From contig CAWBTC010000005.1 in NCBI GenBank assembly GCA_963791635.1, positions 434,001-498,000 of the forward strand: 64,000 bases of DNA. The letters are read 5' to 3'. Shown here piece after piece: positions 55,932 through 64,000 of the stretch. This DNA comes from VFMC01 sp963791635 (lineage in GTDB: Bacteria; Actinomycetota; Acidimicrobiia; Acidimicrobiales; Ilumatobacteraceae). How positions within the stretch are numbered: the stretch's first letter is position 1; each line of letters starts with the position of its first letter. Made by a program: the position numbers and the translations under genes. The notes beneath the pieces were generated by a model. The model saw only the letters and a list, made by a program, of their open reading frames with translations, did no database searches and was not told the DNA's origin.

Positions 55932-56349
55932 ATGGGCACCGCGTCCGTCAGCATCCGTCACGTCCTCGCCGCCGACGTGGAGGCGACCTCGATCTCCCTC
56001 GCGCGAGCGTTCCACGACGACCCGGTGAAGCTGTTCCTCACGGGAGGCAAGGTGCTGTCGGAGCGTCGCGTTGCGCCCTTCTTCCGGGCGTTCCAGCAGA
56101 TCCAACTCCCGCACGGTCACGTGTACTGCACCGACGACCTCGGGGCGGCTGCCATCTGGGCGCCACCGGGGGAGTGGAAGATGCCGCTCCGCTCCGTGGT
56201 GCGCAACAGCCCGACCTTCCTCAAGATGTACGGCTGGCGCTTCCTGGCGAACCTGGCGGTGCTCGCCGACATGGAGAAGGCTCACCCGTACGCTCGACCA
56301 TCGGCGCAACGGCCCGCGGATGTGGCTGATGTGGCGCGACCCGAGGTGA
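55932..56349 (+). pseudogene. GNAT acetyltransferase with internal deletion
   Basis: The ATG at 55932 opens SVSIRHVLAADVEATSISLA and continues through AFHDDPVKLFLTG and AIWAPPGEW, the normal first half of a GNAT protein, up to LADMEKAHP. The acetyl-CoA-binding middle is absent. In the next frame the sequence reads HRRNGPRMWLMWRDPR and stops at 56349; GP-x-W-x-MWRDPR is a common GNAT C terminus. So about 70 codons have been lost and the ends are out of frame. The annotated frame itself ends at 56354 after unrelated residues. Confidence 0.7.
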
Positions 56350-56408
56350 CCTAGAGTCCTCGGCCTGTGCCATCGGGGGATGGCCGAAGCCTGGAGGGTC
56401 AAGTGATC

Positions 56409-57557
56409 ATGGGTGACGTCGACGTGTCCGTGAAGGGTGCCTGCGATCCGCGGTTCGAAGCCATGCGGGTCATCCTGCAGGCCAACATCGACTCTGGCGC
56501 TGATCTCGGCGCGTCGGTGGCCGTGGTCCTGAACGGCCAGAACGTGGTCGACATGTGGGGCGGCTACGCCGACCACGAACAGACCAAGGCGTGGGAGTCC
56601 GACACGTTGGTGAACGTGTGGTCGAGCACCAAGACGATGATGGCTGTGAGCGCCCTCGTCCTCATGGACCGAGGTGAGCTCGACCCGTACGAGAAGGTGG
56701 CGCACTACTGGCCCGAGTTCGCCCAGAACGGCAAGCAGGACATCGAGGTGCGCCACTTCTTGTCGCACACGTCCGGCGTGTCGGGCTGGGCTCAGCCGGT
56801 CGTCGTGGCGGACATCTACGACTGGGAGAAGTCGACCTCGATGCTCGCCGCACAGGCACCGTGGTGGGAACCCGGCACCGCGTCCGGCTACCACGCACTC
56901 AACCAGGGTCATCTGGTGGGCGAGGTCATCCGGCGGATCACGGGCCACAAGCTCGGCGAGTTCTTCGCGCACGAGATCGCTGGACCGCTGGGCGCCGACT
57001 TCCACATCGGTCTGTCGCCCGGCGAGTTCCACCGGGTGTCGCCTGTGGTGCCGCCCCCGCCGCTGCCGATGGATCTCACCACGCTCGACTTGGACAGCCC
57101 GTTGGTGAAGACCTTCACCGGACCGGCCCCCGACGCGACCGAGTGCTGGACGAGCGAGTGGCGCCAGGCCGACATCGGCGCGGCGAACGGCCATGGCAAC
57201 GCTCGTTCGGTCGCCCGCGTGCAGTCGTTGATCACCAACGGTGGCGAGGTCGACGGTGTGCGATTGCTGTCACCGGCCACCATCGATCGCATCTTCGATG
57301 TGCAGATCGACAACGTCGACATCGTGCTCGGTGTGCCCCAGCGCTTCGGGCTCGGCTACGGCCTGCCGTGTGAGGGCATGCCGTTCGCAATGGACGCAAA
57401 GCTGTGCTTCTGGGGTGGTTGGGGTGGCTCGATGGTGATCAACGACATCGACCACGGCATGACCGTCACCTACATGATGAACCGCATGGAGGCCGGCCTC
57501 GTCGGCGACATGCGCGGCTTCGACCTCATCGCCGCCGCGTTCGCTGCGGTCGCCTGA
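56409..57557 (+). CDS. Serine hydrolase, class C beta-lactamase / esterase EstB-like
   Basis: 382 residues. The S-x-x-K catalytic pair is S72/K75 (WSSTKTMM), and the second motif tyrosine is about Y161 in ASGYHALNQGHL. The fold is that of class C beta-lactamases and penicillin-binding proteins, but without signal peptide and with a YHA in place of YxN it is more likely a cytoplasmic esterase. The ATG at 56409 has GGAGG about 10 bases upstream. The preceding gene is broken. Confidence 0.87.
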   Translation: MGDVDVSVKGACDPRFEAMRVILQANIDSGADLGASVAVVLNGQNVVDMWGGYADHEQTKAWESDTLVNVWSSTKTMMAVSALVLMDRGELDPYEKVAHYWPEFAQNGKQDIEVRHFLSHTSGVSGWAQPVVVADIYDWEKSTSMLAAQAPWWEPGTASGYHALNQGHLVGEVIRRITGHKLGEFFAHEIAGPLGADFHIGLSPGEFHRVSPVVPPPPLPMDLTTLDLDSPLVKTFTGPAPDATECWTSEWRQADIGAANGHGNARSVARVQSLITNGGEVDGVRLLSPATIDRIFDVQIDNVDIVLGVPQRFGLGYGLPCEGMPFAMDAKLCFWGGWGGSMVINDIDHGMTVTYMMNRMEAGLVGDMRGFDLIAAAFAAVA

Positions 57558-57569
57558 CAGCGCGTCCGT

Positions 57570-58784
57570 TCAGCTCGGGTCGAACGCGACCGGCATGTGG
57601 GCCGGACCGAAGATTCCCACGCCATCGGGCTTCCACGTGATCTGGCCGTCGATGCGCAGGTTCGGCATCCGCTGCGCGAGCAGCGGGAGTGCTTCCTGCA
57701 GCTCGGCGCGCGCCAGCGACGCACCGAGGCAGTAGTGGATGCCCGAACCGAACGTGAGCTGCGGTTGCTCGGGCGCGGCCTTGGTGATGTCGAAGATCTC
57801 CGGGTCGGGGAACACGTTTGCCTGACGGTTCGCGTCGGCGATGCCCACCGACATGAACGTGCCAGTGGGGAAGACCACGTCGCGGTACTCGATGTCGCAG
57901 CTGGCGAATCGGGCCGTGCCGCGCACCGCGCCGAAGTAGCGCATGGTCTCCTCCACTGCGCGCCCGGCGAGCTCGGGTTGTTCGGCGAGGAGCTTCCACT
58001 GCTCGGGGTGCTGGGCGAACATCGCCACCGCACAGCCGAGCTGATTGCGGGTCGTGTCGGTGCCGGCGACGATCACGGCGTTCACCATCATCACCAGTTC
58101 GTCGTTGCTGAGCTTGTCACCGGCCTCCTCGGCGCTGATCAACGCAGTGAGGAGATCGTCCGCAGGTCTCGAACGTCGCGCCGCGATCAACTCCCGGGTG
58201 TACGCGTCCATCTCGTTCTGCGCGTTCATCACCAGGTCGAGCTTGTCGGCCAAGTCGGCAGAGAACACCTCGAGGATGTCTGCGGCGAGCCGGCTGAACA
58301 GTTGCCAGTCGCTCTTCGGCGCGCCGAGCAACTCGCAGATGATCGGGATCGGGTAGGGCTCGGTGATGTCGGCCACGAAGTCGGCCTTCCCCGAAGCTGC
58401 GACCGGGTCGATGAGGTCGTTCATCACCTGACGCATGAACGGCCGCAGTCTGTCAGCGGCCCGAGGCGTGAAGGCCGGGGCCACGAGACGACGGAGACGG
58501 ACGTGCGCGTCGCCCTCGGTCGACAGGATGCTGCCTTGTTGGCGGGCGAGGAAGTCGGCGCGGGTGATGCCCATCAGCTCGGGGATCCGGGCAGATGCAG
58601 AGTGCCACCGCTTGTCGCGCAAGATGCCGACCGCGTCCTCGTACCGCAGGACTCCGTAGCCGATCAGGTTGCGCACCAGCCACACGTCGTCGGGCAGTGC
58701 GGCACGCATCGCCATCCGTTCGTCGAAGGGGCCGTCGTCGAAGCTGACTTCGGGGATGTCGAGCTCAGCCGCAGGTGTCGCCAT
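57570..58784 (-). CDS. Cytochrome P450
   Basis: 404 residues. I-helix AGTDTTRNQ, K-helix EETMR, and the haem ligand C352 in FGSGIHYCLGASLARAEL are all present. It monooxygenates an unknown substrate with electrons from a ferredoxin system not encoded nearby. The ATG at 58784 begins MATPAAELDIPEVSFDDGPF; upstream codons in frame lack a site. It lies downstream of the alanine dehydrogenase gene on the same strand after 22 bp, but the two are functionally unrelated. Confidence 0.93.
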   Translation of the reverse strand: MATPAAELDIPEVSFDDGPFDERMAMRAALPDDVWLVRNLIGYGVLRYEDAVGILRDKRWHSASARIPELMGITRADFLARQQGSILSTEGDAHVRLRRLVAPAFTPRAADRLRPFMRQVMNDLIDPVAASGKADFVADITEPYPIPIICELLGAPKSDWQLFSRLAADILEVFSADLADKLDLVMNAQNEMDAYTRELIAARRSRPADDLLTALISAEEAGDKLSNDELVMMVNAVIVAGTDTTRNQLGCAVAMFAQHPEQWKLLAEQPELAGRAVEETMRYFGAVRGTARFASCDIEYRDVVFPTGTFMSVGIADANRQANVFPDPEIFDITKAAPEQPQLTFGSGIHYCLGASLARAELQEALPLLAQRMPNLRIDGQITWKPDGVGIFGPAHMPVAFDPS

Positions 58785-58806
58785 GCGCGAACCGTACCCG
58801 AGCCGG

Positions 58807-59949
58807 TCAGGCGAGTGCGACCGAGGGTTCCACGAAGGCTGTGCCGAGGAACTCGGCAACCGGAGCGTTGGTCACGTGGCCGGCGTGGGTGTTGAGACCG
58901 AGTGCCAGCGCAGCGTCACGGTCGCACGCGGCGCGTGCGCCGTACCGGGCCAGTTCGATCTGGTACGGCAGCGTGGCGTTGGTGAGCGCGTAGGTGCTCG
59001 TGTGTGGCACGGCACCGGGCATGTTGCCGACGGCGTAGTGCAGCACACCGTGCAGGAAGTAGACGGGGTCGGTGTGCGTGGTCTCGTGGATGGTCTCGAT
59101 GCAGCCACCCTGGTCGATCGCGACATCGACGATCACGGCGCCCGGCTTCATCGTGCGCACCATGTCCTCGGTGACCACCACGGGCGCGCGCCCGCCGGCC
59201 ACGAGCACGGCACCGATCACGAGGTCGGCGTCGGCAACGTTGCGTTCGAGCGCGCCTCGGTTCGAGGCGAGGGTGACGATCCGGCCCTTGTTGATCTGGT
59301 CGACCCACCGGAGCCGATCGAGGTTCTTGTCGAACAGCACCACCTCGGCTTCCATGCCGGCTGCGATCCAGGCCGAGTTCCAGCCGACGTTGCCGGCGCC
59401 GAGCACGACCACCTTGGCGGGCTGCACGCCGGGAGCGCCGCCCATCAGGACGCCGCGACCGCCGTTGTGACGCTCGAGGTAGTGCGCACCCATCTGCGGG
59501 GCGAGGCGACCGGCCACCTCGCTCATCGGGGCGAGCAGCGGCAGCGCGCCTCCGGGCAGTTGCACGGTCTCGTAGGCGAACGACGTGCACCTGGAATCGA
59601 TCAGTGCTCTGGCCACCTCGGGGTACGCCGCGAGGTGGAGGTAGGTGAACAAGGTGAGGTCGGCTCGAAGGAAGCCGAACTCCTCGGCCTTGGGCTCTTT
59701 CACCTTGACCACCATCTGCTGGCTCCACGCATCACCGGCGGTGGGAACGATGTCGGCGCCCGCGGCGCGATAGTGGTCGTCGGTGAAGCTCGCACCTTCG
59801 CCGGCACCGGTCTCGACGAACACCGAGATGCCGAGGCGCTCGAACTCGCGGACACCATCGGGTGTCATCGCGACGCGGTGTTCCGCCGTCTTGATCTCCT
59901 TGGGGACGCCGACGGTGGTGATCGTGGCGATGGCAGGTGCGCTGGTCAT
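58807..59949 (-). CDS. ald: Alanine dehydrogenase
   Basis: 380 residues. Reversibly converts L-alanine to pyruvate and ammonia with NAD. Family blocks: VGVPKEIKTAEHRVAMTPDG at the N terminus, VVKVKEPKAEEFGFLRADLT, the nucleotide loop VVVLGAGNVGWNSAWIAAGM, and VDVAIDQGGCIETIHETTHT. The ATG at 59949 is used. A divergent Lrp-type gene starts 63 bp away, the same arrangement as ald/aldR in mycobacteria, so amino-acid-responsive control is likely. Confidence 0.94.
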   Translation of the reverse strand: MTSAPAIATITTVGVPKEIKTAEHRVAMTPDGVREFERLGISVFVETGAGEGASFTDDHYRAAGADIVPTAGDAWSQQMVVKVKEPKAEEFGFLRADLTLFTYLHLAAYPEVARALIDSRCTSFAYETVQLPGGALPLLAPMSEVAGRLAPQMGAHYLERHNGGRGVLMGGAPGVQPAKVVVLGAGNVGWNSAWIAAGMEAEVVLFDKNLDRLRWVDQINKGRIVTLASNRGALERNVADADLVIGAVLVAGGRAPVVVTEDMVRTMKPGAVIVDVAIDQGGCIETIHETTHTDPVYFLHGVLHYAVGNMPGAVPHTSTYALTNATLPYQIELARYGARAACDRDAALALGLNTHAGHVTNAPVAEFLGTAFVEPSVALA

Positions 59950-60011
59950 GGCGTCATCATCTGCTCGAAGAAACCGTTGATCAACGCACTGTTCGGGTCC
60001 ACAATGAGCCG

Positions 60012-60458
60012 ATGGCCGAGGAAAGCACGGCGATCGACACGATCGACCGACGAATCGTCGAGGAACTTCAGTTGAACGCGCGGATCAGCTGGCGCGAGCT
60101 GGGCGAGCGGGTGCACCTTGCCCCGAGTTCGGTGGCTGATCGCGTGCGCCGGTTGGAGGACCGAGGTCTCATCCGTGGGTACTCGGCGCAGGTCGATCCT
60201 GCCGCATTCGGCAGATCTGTCCGGGCGGTCATCGATGTGGGTCTGCCCCCCGGCGACGACCCCGCACCGTTCGAGGCGTTGCTCGCCGGACGAGAGGAGG
60301 TGGCCTTTGCCGCCTACGTGACGGGTCAGAGCGACTACACGATCGTGGTCGACTGCGCAGGTGCGGCCGGCCTCGACTCCTTCATCCGCTGGCTGAAGGC
60401 CGACGCAGGCGTTGCCCGCACGGAGAGCCGCTTCGTGCTTCGGCCGATCGTCGGGTAG
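60012..60458 (+). CDS. Lrp/AsnC-family regulator, likely of ald
   Basis: 148 residues. The N-terminal helix-turn-helix reads DTIDRRIVEELQLNARISWR and PSSVADRVRRLEDRGLIRGY, followed by the ligand-binding RAM domain with VTGQSDYTIVVDCAGAAGL. The ATG at 60012 is chosen. It is divergent from ald, and by analogy with AldR probably controls it in response to alanine or other amino acids. It is convergent with a second Lrp gene. Confidence 0.9.
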   Translation: MAEESTAIDTIDRRIVEELQLNARISWRELGERVHLAPSSVADRVRRLEDRGLIRGYSAQVDPAAFGRSVRAVIDVGLPPGDDPAPFEALLAGREEVAFAAYVTGQSDYTIVVDCAGAAGLDSFIRWLKADAGVARTESRFVLRPIVG

Positions 60459-60469
60459 TCGGGTCGGTC

Positions 60470-60497
60470 GGGTGCTCACCGGGGTCAGTGAGCACCC
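60470..60497. terminator. Bidirectional hairpin between the two convergent Lrp genes
   Basis: GGGTGCTCAC (60470-60479) and GTGAGCACCC (60488-60497) form a perfect 10-bp stem with an 8-nt loop. The stop codon of the minus-strand Lrp gene lies in the loop. No T-run is seen; both convergent transcripts would carry the hairpin at or near their ends. Confidence 0.6.
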
Positions 60498-60943
60498 CAG
60501 GTAAACGTCTGCTTGACCAGGTCGAGGTAGATGAAGGTCTCGGTGCTGACGACGCCGGGCACGCGGCGGATGCGGTTGGTGAGGTCGAGCAGGTCGGCAT
60601 CGTCACCGACCACGACCTCGGCCATCAGGTCGAACGACCCCGCCGTCACGACCAGGTAGTCGATGTCCGGCATCTGTTGGAGGGCTGCAGCGATGCCATC
60701 GCTCGGTCCCTCGGTGCGCACGCCGATCATCGCCATTCGTCGATAGCCGACCGACAACGGGTTCGTCACCGCCACCACCTGCATGATCCCGGCGTCGAGC
60801 AGCCGCTGGACCCGCTGGCGAACGGCCGCTTCCGACAGCCCGACCGCCGTTGCGAGGCGGGTGTAGGGGGCCCGGCCGTCGGCCTGGAGGCGCTCGATGA
60901 TCGCTCGGTCGATCTCGTCGAGTGCGTTCGGCGTTCGGTTCAT
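60485..60943 (-). CDS. Lrp/AsnC-family regulator
   Basis: 152 residues. Helix-turn-helix DEIDRAIIERLQADGRAPYT and LSEAAVRQRVQRLLDAGIMQ, then a RAM domain with VVTAGSFDLMAEVVVGDDAD. The ATG at 60943 begins MNRTPNALDEIDRA. It is divergent from the potA operon (start 61142), so it may regulate it; it is also a paralogue of the Lrp protein next door, with clearly different sequence. The effector is unknown. Confidence 0.9.
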   Translation of the reverse strand: MNRTPNALDEIDRAIIERLQADGRAPYTRLATAVGLSEAAVRQRVQRLLDAGIMQVVAVTNPLSVGYRRMAMIGVRTEGPSDGIAAALQQMPDIDYLVVTAGSFDLMAEVVVGDDADLLDLTNRIRRVPGVVSTETFIYLDLVKQTFTWGAH

Positions 60944-61075
60944 TGCTGCGAATACTGTCGGTCGACCTGGTCGAACGCAAGGGAATCCGTCGCGAAACGA
61001 GGCGTTCATGATCGATTCCCTTGCGTGTCCTCAGGTGTCGTGTGAGGCTTGCGCCACCATGAGCGGAGCGGCATG

Positions 61076-61133
61076 TGTCAAGAGATGGTCAACGCGTGGT
61101 AGAAATCCCCCGCAACGACAACGCTCGGGGGAG
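61076..61133 (+). promoter_or_regulatory. potA promoter and hairpin covering its ribosome binding site
   Basis: TGTCAA (61076-61081) and TAGAAA (61100-61105), 18 bp apart, form a plausible promoter. Downstream, CCCCCG (61107-61112) can pair with CGGGGG (61126-61131) around a 13-nt loop. The right arm is part of the GGGGGAG ribosome binding site (61127-61133) of the GTG start at 61142, so folding could limit translation. Confidence 0.4.
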
Positions 61134-61141
61134 TTGAGATC

Positions 61142-62302
61142 GTGACCGCAAACCACATCGCAACCACATCGAGGGTCGAGATGACCATGGGAGTTCGCGG
61201 CAGCGTGGAGCTGACCGACGTCACCAAGCGGTTCGGCACGATGGTTGCCGTCGACCGGCTCAACCTCACCGTCCGCCCGGGAGAGTTCCTCTCCCTCCTC
61301 GGCCCCAGCGGGTGCGGCAAGACCACCACGTTGCGGATGCTCGCCGGATTCGAACAACCCGACGAGGGATTCATCCGGATCAGCGGCGAGTACGTGCAGG
61401 GCATCCCGCCGTACAAGCGTGACGTCAACACCGTGTTCCAGGCGTACGCGTTGTTCCCGCACATGACCGTGGCAGAGAACGTCGCCTACGGCCTGCGCCA
61501 GAAGGGCGTGAACAAGACCGAGATCGCCACCCGCGTTGCCGAAGCGCTCGACATGGTGAAGATGACGAAGCTGGCGGATCGCAAGCCGCGGCAGATGTCG
61601 GGGGGCCAGCAGCAGCGCGTCGCCGTCGCCCGGGCGTTGGTGAACCGCCCGAGTGTCCTCCTGCTCGACGAGCCCCTCGGAGCGCTCGATCGCAAGCTGC
61701 GCGAGGAGATGCAGATCGAGCTGAAGCTGTTGCAGAGCCAGCTGGGCATCACGTTCATCTTCGTCACCCACGACCAGGAAGAGGCGATGGGCATGAGCGA
61801 CCGGATCGCGATCATGCTCGACGGCCACATCGAGCAGCTCGCTGATCCCGAGACCGTGTACGAGCGTCCGTCGTCGGCGTTCGTCGCGGGTTTCATCGGT
61901 CGGAACAACTTCTGGCCGGGCACCTCCACCGGCAACGGCGTGCGTGCCAACGACGGCACGGTGTTCGTCAGCTCGTCGCCGGAAGAGCGCGTGGCGGCAG
62001 GTGAAGCGGCGCTGGCAGCCATCCGACCGGAGTGCATCCAGTTGTCGTCGGTCGACCCTGAGGGCGACGCGAACAAGGTCCGCGGGTCGGTGGCGAGCAT
62101 CTCGCACTACGGCGACACCCTGCAGTTCGTCGTCCGTACGGCCGAGCGTGACGTCGTCGCCCTCCTCCCTCGTCAGACCGCGCCGCGGATGAGCCTCGGT
62201 GACACCATCTGGTGCCATTGGAGTGCCGCCGACGTCTACCAGTTCTCGGCCGACCAGACGGATCTCGTCCTGGTCGAACCCGCCGCGGAAAACAACAGCT
62301 GA
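61142..62302 (+). CDS. potA: ABC transporter ATP-binding protein, PotA type
   Basis: 386 residues. Walker A LLGPSGCGKTTTLRMLAG, Q-loop FQAYALFPHMTVAEN, signature MSGGQQQRVAVARAL, Walker B SVLLLDEPLGALDRKL and the switch histidine in FVTHDQEEAMGMSDR. A C-terminal TOBE domain follows (about 290-386). The gene is followed by a substrate-binding protein and a permease, the layout of spermidine/putrescine-type importers. The GTG at 61142 has GGGGGAG eight bases upstream. Confidence 0.92.
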   Translation: MTANHIATTSRVEMTMGVRGSVELTDVTKRFGTMVAVDRLNLTVRPGEFLSLLGPSGCGKTTTLRMLAGFEQPDEGFIRISGEYVQGIPPYKRDVNTVFQAYALFPHMTVAENVAYGLRQKGVNKTEIATRVAEALDMVKMTKLADRKPRQMSGGQQQRVAVARALVNRPSVLLLDEPLGALDRKLREEMQIELKLLQSQLGITFIFVTHDQEEAMGMSDRIAIMLDGHIEQLADPETVYERPSSAFVAGFIGRNNFWPGTSTGNGVRANDGTVFVSSSPEERVAAGEAALAAIRPECIQLSSVDPEGDANKVRGSVASISHYGDTLQFVVRTAERDVVALLPRQTAPRMSLGDTIWCHWSAADVYQFSADQTDLVLVEPAAENNS

Positions 62303-62329
62303 CACGAGCTCCCACGTGAAGGAGAAAAC

Positions 62330-63607
62330 ATGACCAACCGCCCCGAACCCTTGAGGATCCTGGCTCCCACCAGCTTCCGCCGGGCACTGTCGCGCCGCTC
62401 GTTCCTCCAGCTCGGAGGTGCAGCCGCCGGGGTGGCGTTCCTCGCGGCCTGCGGCAGCGATGACTCGAGCAGCGGCGACGCAACGAGCGGCGGCGACGCA
62501 ACGACGGCCGGCACCTCGGCAGCGACGAATGGATCGACCGCGGGCGGCACCGGCGTGCTCGGCAACTACAGCAACGTCGTCAACAAGTCATCGGGCACCC
62601 TGTCGATGTACACCTGGGGCGACTACAACGATCCAGAGATCGTCGGCGCACTCGCCGAGGCTGACCTCGGGGTGTCGATGAAGGTCGACTACTACGGCAG
62701 CAACCAGGACCTGATCACCAAGCTCTCGGCCAGCAACGGCTCGAGCGGCTTCGACATCGTGGTGCCGACCGGGCCCTACCTGCCGTCGATGATCCAACTC
62801 GGCCTGCTGCAGAAGTTCGACAAGGCCCTGCTGCCCAACATCGTCAACGTCGATCCGCTGTACCTCGGCCAGGCGTGGGACCCGACCAACGAGTACAGCG
62901 TCTGCAAGGACTGGGGTTCCACCGGCTACATCTGGAACAAGGCGCAACTCGGCCGAGACATCACGTCGTGGGCCGACTTCATCGACACCACCCAGAACGA
63001 CGCGAGCGGTCAGACATCAGTGCTCGACTCACCCAACAACGTCACTGGCATGTACTACTGGGCCAACGGCATCGATTGGACCACCGAGAAGACCGAGGAC
63101 ATCGACGCGTGCGAGAAGTTCCTGGTCGAGGAGTTCGCGCAGCACATCAAAGCCTTCGACAGCTATCCGTCGACGAAGATCGCCGAAGGTGCGTACACGT
63201 CGTCGATGGTGTGGAACGGTGATGCTCGTCAGGCGTTCGTGCGCATCGCCGAGGCCGGTGGCGACCCGACCGAATGGGCCTGGGCGCTCGGGGCCCCCGA
63301 GACAGAGCTGTGGATGGACAACTACGCCATCGCCGCCGGTTCTCCGAACCCCGAGGCGGCGCATGCGTGGATCAACTGGTTGCTCACCCCCGAGATCTCG
63401 ATCAGGGACCTCAACTACCACGGGTACCACAGCGGCATGAAGGACATCGACTCGCTGCTCGCCGAACTGGTCCCCGATCTCGTCGATGGCAACATGATCT
63501 TCTTCACCGATGCAGAGGTCGCCACGATGCGGACCGGAGCGGTGAACTCCGCCGAGGACCGCATCGTCGACATCATGAACAAGGTCAAGGCCAAGGCCGG
63601 AGGCTGA
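62330..63607 (+). CDS. potD: ABC transporter substrate-binding lipoprotein, PotD type
   Basis: 425 residues. The N terminus has a twin-arginine motif (R22-R23, SRRSFLQLGG) and a lipobox with C41 (FLAACGS), so it is probably exported folded by Tat and lipidated. A Ser/Gly/Thr-rich linker follows, then the periplasmic-binding fold: TLSMYTWGDYNDPEIVGALA, FDIVVPTGPYLPSMIQLGLL and KDWGSTGYIWNKAQLG. The family binds spermidine or putrescine through acidic and aromatic residues; the ligand here is not proved. A GAAGGAGAAA site precedes the ATG. Confidence 0.92.
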   Translation: MTNRPEPLRILAPTSFRRALSRRSFLQLGGAAAGVAFLAACGSDDSSSGDATSGGDATTAGTSAATNGSTAGGTGVLGNYSNVVNKSSGTLSMYTWGDYNDPEIVGALAEADLGVSMKVDYYGSNQDLITKLSASNGSSGFDIVVPTGPYLPSMIQLGLLQKFDKALLPNIVNVDPLYLGQAWDPTNEYSVCKDWGSTGYIWNKAQLGRDITSWADFIDTTQNDASGQTSVLDSPNNVTGMYYWANGIDWTTEKTEDIDACEKFLVEEFAQHIKAFDSYPSTKIAEGAYTSSMVWNGDARQAFVRIAEAGGDPTEWAWALGAPETELWMDNYAIAAGSPNPEAAHAWINWLLTPEISIRDLNYHGYHSGMKDIDSLLAELVPDLVDGNMIFFTDAEVATMRTGAVNSAEDRIVDIMNKVKAKAGG

Positions 63608-63613
63608 CCGTTT

Positions 63614-64000
63614 GTGACTGCAGCGACTGGGTGGTCGAAGCGACGGTTGCGCGGCCCGAGGTTCGGGCTCGCGCTGCCGTCGTTCGTCTGGTACACGTTG
63701 TTCTTCGTCGTGCCGATCGCGATCGTGGTCGTGTACTCGTTCGCGACGAAGGACTCGACGAAACGGATCCCGGTCGACTTCTCGGATCCTTCGCTGCAGA
63801 ACTATCGAGATGTGCTCGATCCGGATGGGGTGTTCTTCACCACGTTCAAGGCAACCATCCGGATCGCGCTCATCGCCACCGCGTTGTGCGTCGTGGTCGG
63901 GTTCCCGGTCGCGTACTTCGTGGCGTTCAAGGTGCGTGAGAAGTGGCGCGCAGTGCTGCTCGCGCTCGTCGTGATCCCGAGCTTCACGAGCTTCTTGATC
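63614..64000 (+). CDS. potB: ABC transporter permease, PotB type (runs off the right edge)
   Basis: The GTG at 63614 lies 6 bp after the potD stop with GGAGG at 63599. The 129 residues present include the first membrane helix (LALPSFVWYTLFFVVPIAIV), the external segment SFATKDSTKRIPVDFSDPSL and QNYRDVLDPDGVFFTTFKAT, then helix two (IRIALIATALCVVVGFPVAY). This is the start of a PotB-type inner membrane permease. The EAA loop lies beyond the window. Confidence 0.88.
   Translation, partial: MTAATGWSKRRLRGPRFGLALPSFVWYTLFFVVPIAIVVVYSFATKDSTKRIPVDFSDPSLQNYRDVLDPDGVFFTTFKATIRIALIATALCVVVGFPVAYFVAFKVREKWRAVLLALVVIPSFTSFLI

Overview
The window is GC-rich and densely coded, with many ATGA or GTGA gene overlaps, GTG starts and apparently leaderless genes. 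Its gene content (acyl-ACP desaturase, LLM-class flavin oxidoreductases, mitochondrial-type aconitase, DUF222/HNH protein, LysM lipoprotein, 6C-like RNA) points to a high-GC actinobacterium. An Ilumatobacter-like member of the Acidimicrobiia is my best guess, but that is inference. I see no rRNA, tRNA, insertion sequence or CRISPR array. This is mostly chromosomal housekeeping and lipid-metabolism DNA with a few decayed patches.

Layout. 1-3 kb, minus strand: LysR regulator, acyl-CoA carboxyltransferase subunit and citrate synthase. 2.9-3.1 kb, plus strand: a promoter and three hairpins with CCCCC loops, read here as a 6C-family small RNA. 3.2-8.8 kb: lipid genes (HAD-PlsC fusion, DUF1295 protein, second PlsC, acyl-ACP desaturase under a palindromic operator) and a nitroreductase/DinB pair. 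9-16.8 kb: a tightly overlapped six-gene operon of AMP-forming acyl-CoA synthetase, 2-oxoacid dehydrogenase E1 alpha, E1 beta, E2 with two subunit-binding domains, acyl carrier protein, and a PEP-synthase-like enzyme broken by one base. 16.8-30 kb: aconitase, GHMP kinase with GntR regulator, MscS channel, ComB-like phosphatase, nitroreductase, methyltransferase, crotonase, then a decayed stretch (GNAT remnant, DUF1697 and HAD frameshifts), a MazEF-like toxin-antitoxin pair and a DUF222/HNH protein. 30-37 kb: gltBD and a LysM lipoprotein. 37-43 kb: VOC protein, YceH, lipoprotein esterase, methyltransferase, and an ECF sigma factor beside the wreck of its co-encoded membrane protein.

42.3-49.2 kb holds a TetR-controlled, translationally coupled four-gene lipid operon: fatty acyl reductase/HAD, zinc alcohol dehydrogenase, LarA-like protein and PlsC acyltransferase. 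49-64 kb: ddl/murF, two LLM oxidoreductases, an MFS exporter, a serine hydrolase, a P450, alanine dehydrogenase with two Lrp-type regulators, and the start of a polyamine-type ABC operon (potA, potD, potB).

Themes. The TetR operator at 48.6 kb shares the core TCTACC-N4-GGTAG with the operator before the acyl-ACP desaturase at 6.66 kb, which suggests one lipid regulon. Five genes are restored by removing exactly one base each, so insertion-type sequence errors must be considered beside real decay. Three short tandem arrays (10, 11 and 12 bp units) sit at gene 3' ends.
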